Source of the DNA: Maridesulfovibrio salexigens DSM 2638 | Lineage (GTDB): Bacteria; Desulfobacterota; Desulfovibrionia; Desulfovibrionales; Desulfovibrionaceae | Direction of reading: 5' to 3' | DNA length: 64,000 nucleotides | Assembly (NCBI RefSeq): GCF_000023445.1 | Contig: NC_012881.1 | Location: 1,679,501-1,743,500, forward strand | Position numbers and translations under genes: made by a program | Notes under the pieces: generated by a model | Databases searched by the model: none | Told to the model about the DNA's origin: nothing | The model's input: the letters and a program-made list of their open reading frames with translations, nothing else | Shown: in pieces, positions 45,848-55,531 of the stretch | How the letters are laid out: the number at the start of each line of letters is the position of its first letter | How positions within the stretch are numbered: position 1 is the first letter of the stretch

Positions 45848-47497
45848 CTAGCTCTCATCAGGGTTGAACAGCTTTTTCAGGTAGTTCTCGAATGATGTTT
45901 CCTTGTCCTTGCGCAGGTCAGCCAGAACTTCGAGAATTCGCGTTGTTTCCGAATCAAGTTTAGCCAGATCAGCGTCATTTTCTATGATCGCGGTGCAGCA
46001 ATCCATTTTGGATTTTTCATCCCACTGCCATGAATCGAAAACCGCAAGCATTTCAGGATCAATTCCACGTTTCTCGCGCAATTCTCCCGTCCGCTTCTCT
46101 TCCGGTGTGCGGATTCCGATTACAGCATCAACCAGTTTCTTGGTATGCCAGCCGCCTTCCAGCAGCAGGGGAACTTCCGCAACTGCCAGCGGTTGGTTTG
46201 AGTTGGTTTTGTAGAATTCGGTTACATCGTGTTGCACTATGGGGTGGATTATATTCATGACTTCCCGGCGCAGGTCTTCATTTTCGCACATTGCGGTGAA
46301 GAGTTCAGCCTTATCAATGTTGCCGGTTTCGTTGTCGATGAAACGGTTGCCGAATCTCTGGCGCATTAGTTCCCATCCTGCTCCGTCTTTTTCATAGGAA
46401 CGGGCTACGGATTCATCTGCACTGAAAGTGGGGATTTTCTTTTCTGCAAGAATTTTAAGTACTGCGGATTTGCCTCCACAGGGCATGCCGATTAAGCCGA
46501 CACGCTGTACTGATTTATCAAGAGCCTTGAGCATGTTGATGAAATCTTCGGGCGGTGCCTGAGTGAAGCTCAGCTCTTCTTCAGAGTCGGGGTGAGTGAA
46601 TGAGAGCGAGTAGGCATGCAACATCTGGCGTTCAGCCAGTTTTGCCAGCTGCGGCTGATCCTGTTCCCAAATAGCGTGAGGCATGGAACCGTATACCTGA
46701 TCGCCAACCAGCGGATGACCTATGTGGGCCATATGGACCCTGATCTGGTGGGTGCGTCCTGTGTAAATTTTTACTTTAACTAGGCTGGCACGTCCGGCTG
46801 GGTCGGACCAGAGAACTTCATATTCGGAACGGGCATCGCGTCCACCTTTGAGGACAACCGCCATTTTGGTCTTATGTACCGGATGTCTGCCCATAGGCTG
46901 GTCAATTTCACCAAACTCACGTTTTGGAACACCGTGTACGATTGCAAGGTACGCCTTGTTGACCTCGCGATCAGCAAAAGCGGTGGACATGGCAAGACGG
47001 TCATGTTCGTTCAAGGCTACGGTAATGAGGCCGGATGTAAATTTGTCCAGACGGTGCACAATTCCGGGCCGCCATTCGTCCATATCCCGGATTTCAGGGA
47101 AGTGGTGAATCATGCGGTGAACGAGTGTTCCTGTGGGGCAACTTGGAGCTGGGTGAGTGGTCAGTCCTGCTGGTTTATTGATAACCGCGATCTTTCCATC
47201 ATTATATATAATTTCCAGTGGCAGCTCTTCGGGGACCAGTGAAGTCAGTTCTGCCTCACCTTTGAGGGTAAGCTCTTCATTTCCCATCAATTTCTGGTTA
47301 GGCTTTTTGCAGATCTTACCATTTATCTCAGCGAATCCGGCCTTGATCCAGTCTTTTACCTTTCCCCGAGAAATACCTTCTTCCTCCAGAGCGGTTCCCC
47401 AGAATTTATCCAACCGGGTATTGCGGTCAGAAAATTCTGCAGTTTTTGTCCAGAGAAGTTCGGTCTCATTTTCTTGAAAATCTTCGTTATTGCACAT
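45848..47497 (-). CDS. coaE: fused RluD-type pseudouridine synthase and dephospho-CoA kinase
   Basis: A 549-residue fusion. Residues about 25-80 are an S4 RNA-binding domain and about 90-325 an RluA/RluD-family pseudouridine synthase with HRLDKFTSGL (catalytic Asp151) and KIYTGRTHQIRVHMAHIGHPLVGD. From about 330 a dephospho-CoA kinase follows, with P-loop GMPCGGKS (337-344), the IPTFSADE region and VAEVPLLLEGGW. The first half modifies rRNA; the second does the last step of CoA synthesis. No internal stop or frameshift is seen. The start has no strong ribosome site. Confidence 0.93.
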   Translation of the reverse strand: MCNNEDFQENETELLWTKTAEFSDRNTRLDKFWGTALEEEGISRGKVKDWIKAGFAEINGKICKKPNQKLMGNEELTLKGEAELTSLVPEELPLEIIYNDGKIAVINKPAGLTTHPAPSCPTGTLVHRMIHHFPEIRDMDEWRPGIVHRLDKFTSGLITVALNEHDRLAMSTAFADREVNKAYLAIVHGVPKREFGEIDQPMGRHPVHKTKMAVVLKGGRDARSEYEVLWSDPAGRASLVKVKIYTGRTHQIRVHMAHIGHPLVGDQVYGSMPHAIWEQDQPQLAKLAERQMLHAYSLSFTHPDSEEELSFTQAPPEDFINMLKALDKSVQRVGLIGMPCGGKSAVLKILAEKKIPTFSADESVARSYEKDGAGWELMRQRFGNRFIDNETGNIDKAELFTAMCENEDLRREVMNIIHPIVQHDVTEFYKTNSNQPLAVAEVPLLLEGGWHTKKLVDAVIGIRTPEEKRTGELREKRGIDPEMLAVFDSWQWDEKSKMDCCTAIIENDADLAKLDSETTRILEVLADLRKDKETSFENYLKKLFNPDES

Positions 47498-47608
47498 GTA
47501 ATTTATTCCATATTGGGTTATATTCGTATTCAGTAATAGGATGCTTATTGGTAATTCTCAGTTATGCCAAGTAGATATGTTTTAACTGGAGAATAATTTA
47601 AAATTTGC

Positions 47609-47635
47609 TTGACTGTCAAAGCTGTGTCTTATAGA
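47609..47635 (+). promoter_or_regulatory. candidate upp promoter
   Basis: TTGACT, 15 nt, TATAGA; the spacing is short but both boxes are good. It lies about 60 nt before upp. Confidence 0.4.
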
Positions 47636-47694
47636 AACACGAAGTTTTGACTTTTCGGATTTTATAACAAATAACATGGGATCAAGGAGGCACC

Positions 47695-48321
47695 GTGGCG
47701 GTACATGTGGTAGACCATCCTTTGGTAAGACACAAGCTCGGCATTCTCCGTGAAGACGGCATCAGCACAAGTCGTTTTCGCGCACTGGCTCAGGAAATTT
47801 CCAGACTGCTTACTTATGAAGCAACCAAAGACCTCGCAACCGAAGCTAAAACCATTACTGGTTGGGCGGGTGAAGTTGAGGTTGAGGAAATCAAGGGTAA
47901 AAAAATCACCGTAGTTCCTATTCTTAGGGCCGGCCTCGGTATGATGGACGGCGTTCTGGACATGGTTCCCGGTGCCCGTGTCAGTGTTGTCGGCTTTTAC
48001 CGTGACGAAGAGACTTTGCAGCCTGTCGAATATTACGTCAAGCTTGCAAGTAACATTGATGAGCGTATCGCTCTTATTCTTGACCCCATGCTCGCTACCG
48101 GCGGAACCCTGATGGCAACAATCGATCTTCTCAAGAAGTCCGGTTGTACCAATATTAAAGGTCTGTTCCTCGTAGCTGCTCCTGAAGGGATTGAGAAAAT
48201 TGTTAAAGCTCATCCGGACGTTGATATTTACACGGCGTCCATCGATGAAAAACTCAATGATGCAGGATACATTCTCCCCGGTCTCGGAGACGCGGGCGAT
48301 AAGATATTCGGCACTAAGTAA
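47695..48321 (+). CDS. upp: uracil phosphoribosyltransferase
   Basis: Salvages uracil to UMP with PRPP. It has 208 residues, with [13 protein letters not shown] early and the PRPP loop [17 protein letters not shown] near residue 128. The C-terminal [14 protein letters not shown] binds uracil. The start is GTG, with AAGGAGG four bases upstream. It sits 61 bp before uraA, with a hairpin terminator between. Confidence 0.97.
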   Translation: MAVHVVDHPLVRHKLGILREDGISTSRFRALAQEISRLLTYEATKDLATEAKTITGWAGEVEVEEIKGKKITVVPILRAGLGMMDGVLDMVPGARVSVVGFYRDEETLQPVEYYVKLASNIDERIALILDPMLATGGTLMATIDLLKKSGCTNIKGLFLVAAPEGIEKIVKAHPDVDIYTASIDEKLNDAGYILPGLGDAGDKIFGTK

Positions 48322-48329
48322 ATGTTTTT

Positions 48330-48358
48330 AAAGGCACCAAATACGGTGCCTTTTTTTT
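48330..48358 (+). terminator. terminator between upp and uraA
   Basis: The stem AAAGGCACC/GGTGCCTTT with a 6-nt loop and T8, 25 nt before the uraA start. It should lower uraA expression relative to upp or act as an attenuator. Confidence 0.88.
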
Positions 48359-48382
48359 GGAATAATTTTACGGAGATTACTA

Positions 48383-49636
48383 ATGAGCACATCCAGTACT
48401 GACTATAATTTCAGGGCAAAAGACGTTGTCCTCGGCGCGCAGATGCTTTTCGTCGCATTCGGTGCACTCGTCCTTGTTCCCCTGTTGACCGGGCTTGATC
48501 CCAACGTGGCCCTTTTTACTGCCGGCGCTGGTACACTTGTTTTTCAGGTTGTTACCAAGGGTAAGATTCCCGTATTTCTGGCATCCTCATTTGCATTCAT
48601 TGCGCCCATCATCTACGGCGTACAGACTTGGGGTATCCCATCCACTCTCTGCGGTCTTGCTGCCGCTGGTCTTTTCTACGTTGTACTCAGTTTTCTCATC
48701 CGCTGGCGCGGTACAGATATCCTTAAGCGTGTTCTGCCTCCGATTGTAACCGGTCCGGTCATCATGGTTATCGGTCTGATCCTTGCCCCGGTAGCAGTCT
48801 TCATGGCTGTTGGTAAAACCGGTGATGGCTCAGTTGTGCTGGTTCCAGAAAAGACCGCACTGATCGTGTCCATGGTTTCCCTCGCGGTTACCGTTGCCGT
48901 GTCCCTGCTCGGTAAAGGCTGGCTCAAGCTGATTCCCATCCTCTGCGGTATCGCAGCAGGTTACATTACCTCCCTTTTTATGGGACTGGTCAACTTTGAA
49001 GCTGTTGCCGCTGCTCCGTGGTTTGCAATCCCCAATTTTACCGCACCTGAATGGAACCTAGAAGCAGTGCTCTTTATCGTTCCGGTGGCAATCGCTCCGG
49101 CAATTGAGCACTTCGGTGATGTTCTTGCCATCAGCTCCGTTGCCAACAAGGATTATGTGAAAGAGCCCGGTATCCAGAACACCATGCTCGGTGACGGTCT
49201 GGCTACCTCTCTTGCTGCTTTTCTTGGTGGACCTCCGAACACTACTTACTCTGAGGTTACCGGTGCCGTTGCCCTGATCAAGGTTTTCAACCCCGCAATC
49301 ATGACTTGGGCTGCAATTGTTGCCATGTCACTCGCTTTCTGCGGTAAGGTCGGTGCATTCCTGTCCACCATTCCCGTTCCGGTAATGGGCGGTATCATGG
49401 TCCTGCTTTTCGGTGCGATCATGGTTGTCGGCATGAACACTCTCGTTCGTGCAGGCGATGACCTCATGGAAGCACGCAACTTAGCTATCGTAGCTCTGAT
49501 CGTAATCTTCGGTGTAGGCGGCATGTCCCTGCCTACTCCTTTCAGCGATGAGTTCAGACTCGGCGGAATCGGTCTTGCCGGTATTCTCGGTGTCTTTCTG
49601 AACCTTGTCCTGCCGCAACCGAAGAAAGAAGAATAG
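48383..49636 (+). CDS. uraA: uracil/xanthine permease (NCS2 family)
   Basis: A 417-residue transporter with 12-14 hydrophobic segments. The NCS2 substrate motifs are AIAPAIEHFGDVLAISSV (central Glu) and FLGGPPNTTYSEVTGAVALI. Gene order with upp supports uracil as the substrate, imported by proton symport and trapped as UMP. ACGGAG precedes the ATG. The 190 bp after it hold only short hairpins. Confidence 0.95.
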   Translation: MSTSSTDYNFRAKDVVLGAQMLFVAFGALVLVPLLTGLDPNVALFTAGAGTLVFQVVTKGKIPVFLASSFAFIAPIIYGVQTWGIPSTLCGLAAAGLFYVVLSFLIRWRGTDILKRVLPPIVTGPVIMVIGLILAPVAVFMAVGKTGDGSVVLVPEKTALIVSMVSLAVTVAVSLLGKGWLKLIPILCGIAAGYITSLFMGLVNFEAVAAAPWFAIPNFTAPEWNLEAVLFIVPVAIAPAIEHFGDVLAISSVANKDYVKEPGIQNTMLGDGLATSLAAFLGGPPNTTYSEVTGAVALIKVFNPAIMTWAAIVAMSLAFCGKVGAFLSTIPVPVMGGIMVLLFGAIMVVGMNTLVRAGDDLMEARNLAIVALIVIFGVGGMSLPTPFSDEFRLGGIGLAGILGVFLNLVLPQPKKEE

Positions 49637-49827
49637 CAATAAGCCGGAGTGGTCCGGCATTGTATAGGTTTGACTTGTGAGAGACTTGTCCGGAGGCCCA
49701 TCGGGGGTGTCCGGGCATTTCTCATTTTTTACTTGCTGGGATAAGAGCTGCTCTGTAGTTTGTAACCGGAACGAAATTTCACGGTTGATATACTGTTACA
49801 AATAATAAGTAATTTGTGGAGAATGGA

Positions 49828-50910
49828 ATGGATACAGGGTTTAAATATCCTGAGCTGAAAGATCTGGCAGCGGGGCGGAAGGTCGCTATGGCTGTCAGCG
49901 GCGGTGCGGACAGTCTATTGTCAATGGTTCTGCTCAAAGAGAGCGGGGCGGATATTGTGGCGGTCCACGGTTGTTTTCTGGGTAAGGAAAAGGCCGAAGT
50001 CGCTGTTGCCGGATTGGAGAAGAGATGTGCAGAGCTGGATGTGTCGTTGCATGTTTTTGATCTTACTGCGGAGTTTGACCGTTTGGTGGTCGAGCCCTTT
50101 GTTCAGGAATATCTTAGGGGAAATACTCCCAATCCATGTGCTCTCTGCAACCCTGAAATCAAGTTCGGCGTACTTTACAAAGCTGCGCAGGAACTTGGTT
50201 GCGATCTGCTCGGAACAGGACATTACGTACGTATTGCTGAAGATGCGCGTTATGGTCGTGTGCTGGCCCGTGGTGCTGATATGGGCAAGGACCAGAGCTA
50301 TTTTCTTTCCCTTGTTCCGCGTGATTCCGTTTTGAATGCGATTTTCCCTCTTGGTGGGCACAGCAAGGATCAAACTTATGCCGAGCTGGATAAGCGCGGC
50401 GTGGAGATTCCTCTTCCTTCAGAAAGTCAGGAAATTTGTTTTGTACCTGATGATGATTACCGCCAGTTTTTGATTGATCGCAAGGTAAAGCTTCCCGGAC
50501 CGGGGATAGCGGTACTTTCCGATGGCACCAAGGTCGGTAAGCACAACGGCCTATGGCGCTACACTCAAGGTCAGCGACGAGGTTTGGGTATTTCCTGGAA
50601 GGCTCCGCTTTATGTTCTGGATAAGGACATGAAGCGTAATCTGCTTATCGTGGGAACCAGTGATGAGCTTGAAGCCGGAGGCTGTATTGCTGACAGTTTT
50701 AATTTTCTGATTGATTTTGAACGTTGGCCGGAAACCGTATACATCCAGACCCGCTACCGACAGCGATCCAAGCCCGCAAGGGCCGTGCAGGTTGGCAGCA
50801 GCATAAAATTTGATTTCATTGAGCCGCATTCCCGGCCTACACCGGGGCAGATTGTGGCTGTATATACAGAAGAGGGCGCTGTGCTCGGAGGTGGTATCAT
50901 CCGGGAATAG
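49828..50910 (+). CDS. mnmA: tRNA-specific 2-thiouridylase MnmA
   Basis: Thiolates U34 of Lys, Glu and Gln tRNAs. The N-type PP-loop is AVSGGADSLLSM (22-33), slightly divergent from the usual SGGVDSS. The catalytic cysteines are Cys104 in NPCALC and Cys204 in ESQEICFVPDDDYRQFL. The C-terminal beta domain ends in AVYTEEGAVLGGGIIRE. The ATG at 49828 has GGAG six bases upstream; a GTG at 49816 overlaps that ribosome site and is less likely. Confidence 0.93.
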   Translation: MDTGFKYPELKDLAAGRKVAMAVSGGADSLLSMVLLKESGADIVAVHGCFLGKEKAEVAVAGLEKRCAELDVSLHVFDLTAEFDRLVVEPFVQEYLRGNTPNPCALCNPEIKFGVLYKAAQELGCDLLGTGHYVRIAEDARYGRVLARGADMGKDQSYFLSLVPRDSVLNAIFPLGGHSKDQTYAELDKRGVEIPLPSESQEICFVPDDDYRQFLIDRKVKLPGPGIAVLSDGTKVGKHNGLWRYTQGQRRGLGISWKAPLYVLDKDMKRNLLIVGTSDELEAGGCIADSFNFLIDFERWPETVYIQTRYRQRSKPARAVQVGSSIKFDFIEPHSRPTPGQIVAVYTEEGAVLGGGIIRE

Positions 50911-50928
50911 CCCCGGGAGATATGCGCC

Positions 50929-51510
50929 GTGTTTATCGAGACGCAGAGACTTATTTTAAGGCCCCTTAAGCTGGGTGATGCCGGATTTCTTTCCGGTATG
51001 ATGAAAAATCCGGATGTTTACCGTTACATCCTTAAACAGGAACCGTGGTCAGAGGGCAAGATTCATTCTTTGTTGCAAAAACAGGAAGGATTGTTTGCTC
51101 GGCAGGGTTATTGCTTGTTTGGGGTTGAAATGAAGGGGAGTCGAGCGCTGGCAGGTTATTGCGGAGTGCAGCCCTTGGAAGATTTTTCAGAATCCCTGCT
51201 CGGGCAGGTCGGTATCAGCTGGGTTTTTCAAAGAGATTACTGGGGAGCAGGGTTGGCTACGGAATCTGCTTCCGCCTTTTTGGATTATGCTTATCTCAAA
51301 ACAGATCTTCAGAGTATAAAAGCCCTCATTCATCCGGCTAATCGCGGCTCCATGCGTGTGGCTTCCAAGCTTGGCTTTGAGTTTGATGATCTCGTCTTTC
51401 GTAATGGCAGGCTGCGGGTAATGTATTCACTTTTGAAAGAAAAGTACTCTAGCGAATCACTTCTTTACGCTGGACGCAGCGTGGGGTTCATGCAGCCCGG
51501 ACTGATTTAA
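50929..51510 (+). CDS. GNAT family N-acetyltransferase (RimJ/RimL-like)
   Basis: A 193-residue acetyltransferase: TQRLILRPLKLGDAGFL at the start, GISWVFQRDYWGAGLATESASAFLDYAY as acetyl-CoA-binding motif A, and HPANRGSMRVASKLGFEF as the closing motif. The target cannot be inferred. The start is GTG, 18 nt after mnmA with GGGAGA upstream, so it is probably co-transcribed. Confidence 0.9.
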   Translation: MFIETQRLILRPLKLGDAGFLSGMMKNPDVYRYILKQEPWSEGKIHSLLQKQEGLFARQGYCLFGVEMKGSRALAGYCGVQPLEDFSESLLGQVGISWVFQRDYWGAGLATESASAFLDYAYLKTDLQSIKALIHPANRGSMRVASKLGFEFDDLVFRNGRLRVMYSLLKEKYSSESLLYAGRSVGFMQPGLI

Positions 51511-51617
51511 TTCTCTTGGGTGAGTGTTCAGTTCTTAGAGAGTTTGTTTAAGCCCCGCGGGGACTAGGATCATTTTAAGTTCCGATACTGATATATAAAT
51601 AATTTACAAATATCGGG

Positions 51618-51646
51618 TTGACCTTTGCCTGACAGGGGAGTATTAA
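51618..51646 (+). promoter_or_regulatory. candidate pssA promoter
   Basis: TTGACC, 17 nt, TATTAA. The leader to pssA is about 120 nt and holds no ORF. Confidence 0.6.
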
Positions 51647-51772
51647 CTGTTTCCAGAAAGCGGTTACAGGCATGTTGCCAACCGAACATTTTGACCCTAA
51701 CGGGTTAGGTAAAGTTAAAAACTAATACGATTCTACTGGAATTTATTTTTAAATCAGTTTAAGTATATTTTC

Positions 51773-52540
51773 ATGGCAAAGGAAAAAAGAATACCGAAGC
51801 ACAAGGGCGTATACATTCTGCCCAACCTCCTCACCGTGGCGAGCCTCTTTTGTGGGTTCCTCGCGATGAACTGGGTTGTGGAAGGTGCATACGAGATGAG
51901 TGCTGTAGCCATTCTGGTGAGCTGTCTGTTTGACGGTCTCGACGGAAAGGTTGCCCGGTTGACCGGAACCAGCAGTGAATTCGGCGTACAGCTCGATTCT
52001 CTCGCTGATGCGGTCGCTTTCGGTGTTACTCCTGCGTTCATGGTATATCACTGGCAACTTCACCAGTTCGGAAGACTGGGTATGCTGGCAGCCTTCTTAT
52101 TGATGGCTTGCGGTGTGCTCAGGCTCGCCCGTTTCAATGTTCAGGCAGCGACAACTTCCAAGGCTCATTTCATTGGTCTGCCCATTCCTGCGGCTGGCTG
52201 TACCTTGTCGACTCTGATCCTGTTCACCCCTTATATTCCTGAAAGTCTCGCACAGAGTGTACTGCCTATGTTCACTCTGGTGCTTGTATATTGTCTCGCA
52301 TTTCTGATGGTGAGTACCGTCCGCTATAATTCTTTCAAAGAATTTGGTGTATTCAAAGCTCACCCCTTCAGCTCCATGGTAACCGTTATTGCGCTCTTTA
52401 CCATGGTCGCATCTCAGCCCAAATTTCTGGGTTTCGTGATCTTTGCCGGTTATATTATTTCCGGTCCGATCTACACTATTTTTATTCTATCCCGCAGAAG
52501 CAATAAGCTACTAGGAAAGTCCTCCAAAGAATTGTCATAA
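51773..52540 (+). CDS. pssA: CDP-diacylglycerol-serine O-phosphatidyltransferase
   Basis: A 255-residue integral membrane enzyme making phosphatidylserine, precursor of phosphatidylethanolamine. The CDP-alcohol transferase motif DG-x2-AR-x8-G-x3-D-x3-D is intact (DGLDGKVARLTG, then GVQLDSLADAV). About eight hydrophobic segments follow. The call as the serine enzyme rather than another CDP-alcohol transferase rests on overall resemblance. No ribosome site is evident. psd is not adjacent. Confidence 0.92.
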   Translation: MAKEKRIPKHKGVYILPNLLTVASLFCGFLAMNWVVEGAYEMSAVAILVSCLFDGLDGKVARLTGTSSEFGVQLDSLADAVAFGVTPAFMVYHWQLHQFGRLGMLAAFLLMACGVLRLARFNVQAATTSKAHFIGLPIPAAGCTLSTLILFTPYIPESLAQSVLPMFTLVLVYCLAFLMVSTVRYNSFKEFGVFKAHPFSSMVTVIALFTMVASQPKFLGFVIFAGYIISGPIYTIFILSRRSNKLLGKSSKELS

Positions 52541-52713
52541 GCTTTTTCCAAGGTAGTTCTATAACTACACCCAGAACAAGCTTATACGGTACCAAAATTC
52601 TTTCGGGGACGGTAAATTACTCAGTAGTTTAACCTGTTTCACTGTTTTATTCCCTCTTTTTATTATACACTGCAAATATTCTGTACTTGCAGCTTCCTTC
52701 TGGAGATAGATAA

Positions 52714-54261
52714 ATGTCTGATAAAGTTTACATTTTTGATACAACATTGCGTGATGGCGAGCAGTCCCCGGGTGCAACCATGAACATGGGTGAAAAAATC
52801 ACCATGGCCCGGCAGCTGGAAAAACTCGGCGTAGATATTATTGAAGCCGGCTTCCCCGCAGCAAGTCAGGGTGACTTTGAAGCCGTAACCGCGATCGCCA
52901 AATCAGTAGGCGATATTCAGGTTGCAGGCCTCTGTCGAGCGCTGAAAGCCGACATTGATCGTGCTTTTGATGCAGTCAAACATGCTAAAAATCCCAGAAT
53001 TCATACCTTTGTTGCTACTTCCGACATCCACATGAAGCACAAGTTCAATAAGGAACCGGATGAGATTCTGGAAATGGCCCGTAAAGCTGTCCGTCACGCT
53101 GTATCGCTGACTCCCAATGTTGAATTTTCCGCTGAAGATGCTTCCCGCTCACGCTGGGATTTTCTCGCACAGGTTGTAGAGGTCGCCATCGCAGAGGGTG
53201 CAACTACCATCAATATTCCTGACACTGTTGGTTATGCCCAGCCTGATGAATTCGGTAAATTGATCGAGTACCTGATTAAAGAAGTGCCGAACAGCGACAA
53301 GGCTATCTTCAGCGTTCATTGTCACAACGATCTCGGTCTGGCTTGTGCCAACACCTTGGCTGCGATCAAGGCCGGTGCCCGTCAGGCAGAGGTAACTCTC
53401 TCCGGTATCGGTGAGCGTGCCGGTAATGCTGCTTTGGAAGAAGTGATCATGGCCCTGCATACTCGTAAGGACTACTACGATGTAGAAACTTCTATCCTCA
53501 CCGAACAGTTGTTCCCTTCCTGCCGCAGGTTGGCGACAACAATTGGTCAGCCCATATCCCCGTATAAGGCTATTGTGGGTGCCAACGCGTTTGCTCACGA
53601 GTCCGGCATTCATCAGGACGGCATGCTCAAAAACCGTCAGACCTATGAAATTATGACACCGGAATCCATTGGTAAGAAGGGAACTTCCATTGTCATCGGT
53701 AAACATTCAGGCCGCAACGCTTTGGGATCAAAGCTCAACGAAATGGGTTACCAACTGGATGATGATCAGATTGGACGTGTCTTTTCTGCGGTTAAGGCTC
53801 TGGCTGATAAGAAAGAAGAAATTTTTGATGAGGACGTTGAAGCTCTCGTTCTGGAAGAGGCATACCGTATCCATGACTTGTACCGGGTAAAAGAACTCTC
53901 TGTGTTCTCCGGTACCGCAGGAGTTTCCCCGCACGCAGCAATCGTGCTGGAAGATTTCAGCAAGGATAAAGAAAGTCCTGAAGTAATTCAGGAAGTCGGA
54001 TTCGGCGATGGTCCTATCAATGCGGTGTTTTCCACCATCAACAAGATGGTGAATAGATCACCTAAACTGGAACTTTATTCCGTAAACGCTGTTACCGGCG
54101 GTACTGATGCGCAGGGTGCGGTTACGGTCCACATTACTGACAACGGTTTCAAATCAATCGGGCGCGGTTCTGACGAAGACATCATCGTCGCCAGTGCCAA
54201 GGCTTACGTCAACGCAATTAACAGGGCTGAACGCATGAAACAGGAGAAAAATAATGCCTAA
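52714..54261 (+). CDS. leuA: 2-isopropylmalate synthase
   Basis: First committed step of leucine synthesis: condenses 2-oxoisovalerate with acetyl-CoA. The 515-residue chain has the TIM-barrel catalytic domain (FDTTLRDGEQSPGATM at 9-24, metal ligands in SVHCHNDLGLACAN) and the C-terminal LeuA dimer domain with the leucine feedback site (about 390-505). TGGAGA precedes the ATG. The 173-bp gap upstream shows no run of Leu codons, so classical leu attenuation is not evident. It overlaps leuC by 8 nt. Confidence 0.98.
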   Translation: MSDKVYIFDTTLRDGEQSPGATMNMGEKITMARQLEKLGVDIIEAGFPAASQGDFEAVTAIAKSVGDIQVAGLCRALKADIDRAFDAVKHAKNPRIHTFVATSDIHMKHKFNKEPDEILEMARKAVRHAVSLTPNVEFSAEDASRSRWDFLAQVVEVAIAEGATTINIPDTVGYAQPDEFGKLIEYLIKEVPNSDKAIFSVHCHNDLGLACANTLAAIKAGARQAEVTLSGIGERAGNAALEEVIMALHTRKDYYDVETSILTEQLFPSCRRLATTIGQPISPYKAIVGANAFAHESGIHQDGMLKNRQTYEIMTPESIGKKGTSIVIGKHSGRNALGSKLNEMGYQLDDDQIGRVFSAVKALADKKEEIFDEDVEALVLEEAYRIHDLYRVKELSVFSGTAGVSPHAAIVLEDFSKDKESPEVIQEVGFGDGPINAVFSTINKMVNRSPKLELYSVNAVTGGTDAQGAVTVHITDNGFKSIGRGSDEDIIVASAKAYVNAINRAERMKQEKNNA

Positions 54262-55513
54262 AACTTTAGCTGAGAAAATTTTACAGGCTCATACCGACGA
54301 AACAGTGAAAGAGCCGGGCCAGATTGTCCGCTGCAATGTTTCCATGGTGCTGGCCAACGACATTACCGCCCCTCTTGCTATTAAATCTTTCAGGGCCATG
54401 GGAGCGGATCAGGTCTTCGACAAGGACAAAGTTGCTCTTGTCTGTGACCACTTCACTCCCAACAAAGACATTGATTCTGCTGAGCAGGTTAAGGTTGTAC
54501 GCGACTTCGCTCACGAGAAGAATATTACTCATTACTATGAAGGCGGCGAAGTCGGTGTTGAACACGCACTGCTGCCTGAACTGGGCCTTGTCGGTCCTTC
54601 CGATATCGTAATCGGTGCCGACTCCCACACCTGTACTTACGGCGGCCTCGGTGCATTCGCTACCGGAATGGGTTCCACTGACATCGCAGGCGGTATGGCT
54701 CTGGGTGAAACCTGGTTTAAGGTTCCCCCGACCATCAAAGTTGAGATCGAAGGTACTCCCGGTAAGTACATGGGCGCTAAGGATTACATCCTTAATCTCA
54801 TCGGAACCATCGGAGTATCCGGTGCTCTCTACAAGGCTCTGGAATTCAGTGGCTCCGTTGTAGAAAATCTCTCTATCGAAGGGCGTATGACCATTGCTAA
54901 CATGGCTATCGAAGCTGGTGGTAAGGTTGGTCTGTTCCCGGTTGACGCTAAGACCCTCGAATACTGTAAGGCCGCAGGCCGTACCGGTGATGTGGAAATG
55001 CGTGCAGACGAAGGTGCTAGCTACGAGCGTGTAGTCAAGATTGATGTAACCGGCATGAAGCCTCAGGTTGCCTGTCCGCATCTGCCTGACAACGTCAAGC
55101 CTGTTGACGAAGTTAAGGACATGAGAATTCATCAGGCCGTCATCGGCTCCTGCACCAACGGTCGTATCGAAGACCTGCGTGAAGCCGCAGCTATCCTTAA
55201 AGGTCGCAAGGCTGATAAGAACGTGCGCCTGATCGTGCTGCCCGCTACTCCGAATATCTGGAAGCAGGCTCTGCGCGAAGGTCTGATCGAAACCTTCATG
55301 GAATCCGGCGCAATCGTTGGTCCTGCAACCTGCGGTCCCTGTCTCGGCGGTCACATGGGTATTCTCGCTGGCGGTGAGCGTGCAATTGCTACCACCAACC
55401 GTAACTTCAAGGGTCGTATGGGCAGCCTCGAGAGTGAAGTTTTCCTCTCCAGCCCCGCAGTAGCAGCAGCATCTGCAATCACCGGTATCATCACTGACCC
55501 CGAAGCCTTATAA
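54254..55513 (+). CDS. leuC: 3-isopropylmalate dehydratase large subunit
   Basis: The [4Fe-4S] aconitase-family subunit isomerising 2- to 3-isopropylmalate, with LeuD. The 419-residue length marks it as the compact type. Cluster cysteines lie in IGSCTNGR and in PATCGPCLGGHMG; GADSHTCTYGGLGAFATGMGS is the aconitase signature. AGGAGA precedes the start inside the leuA end. Confidence 0.97.
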   Translation: MPKTLAEKILQAHTDETVKEPGQIVRCNVSMVLANDITAPLAIKSFRAMGADQVFDKDKVALVCDHFTPNKDIDSAEQVKVVRDFAHEKNITHYYEGGEVGVEHALLPELGLVGPSDIVIGADSHTCTYGGLGAFATGMGSTDIAGGMALGETWFKVPPTIKVEIEGTPGKYMGAKDYILNLIGTIGVSGALYKALEFSGSVVENLSIEGRMTIANMAIEAGGKVGLFPVDAKTLEYCKAAGRTGDVEMRADEGASYERVVKIDVTGMKPQVACPHLPDNVKPVDEVKDMRIHQAVIGSCTNGRIEDLREAAAILKGRKADKNVRLIVLPATPNIWKQALREGLIETFMESGAIVGPATCGPCLGGHMGILAGGERAIATTNRNFKGRMGSLESEVFLSSPAVAAASAITGIITDPEAL

Positions 55514-55531
55514 GAATAGGAGAATTTAAAT

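Noticed and set aside
52541-52713. Leucine leader peptide or T-box before leuA
   Set aside because: No run of Leu codons after a start codon and no T-box consensus (TGGNACCGCG) seen.
54281-55354. 357-codon minus-strand frame opposite leuC
   Set aside because: Shadow of leuC, which carries intact aconitase motifs.
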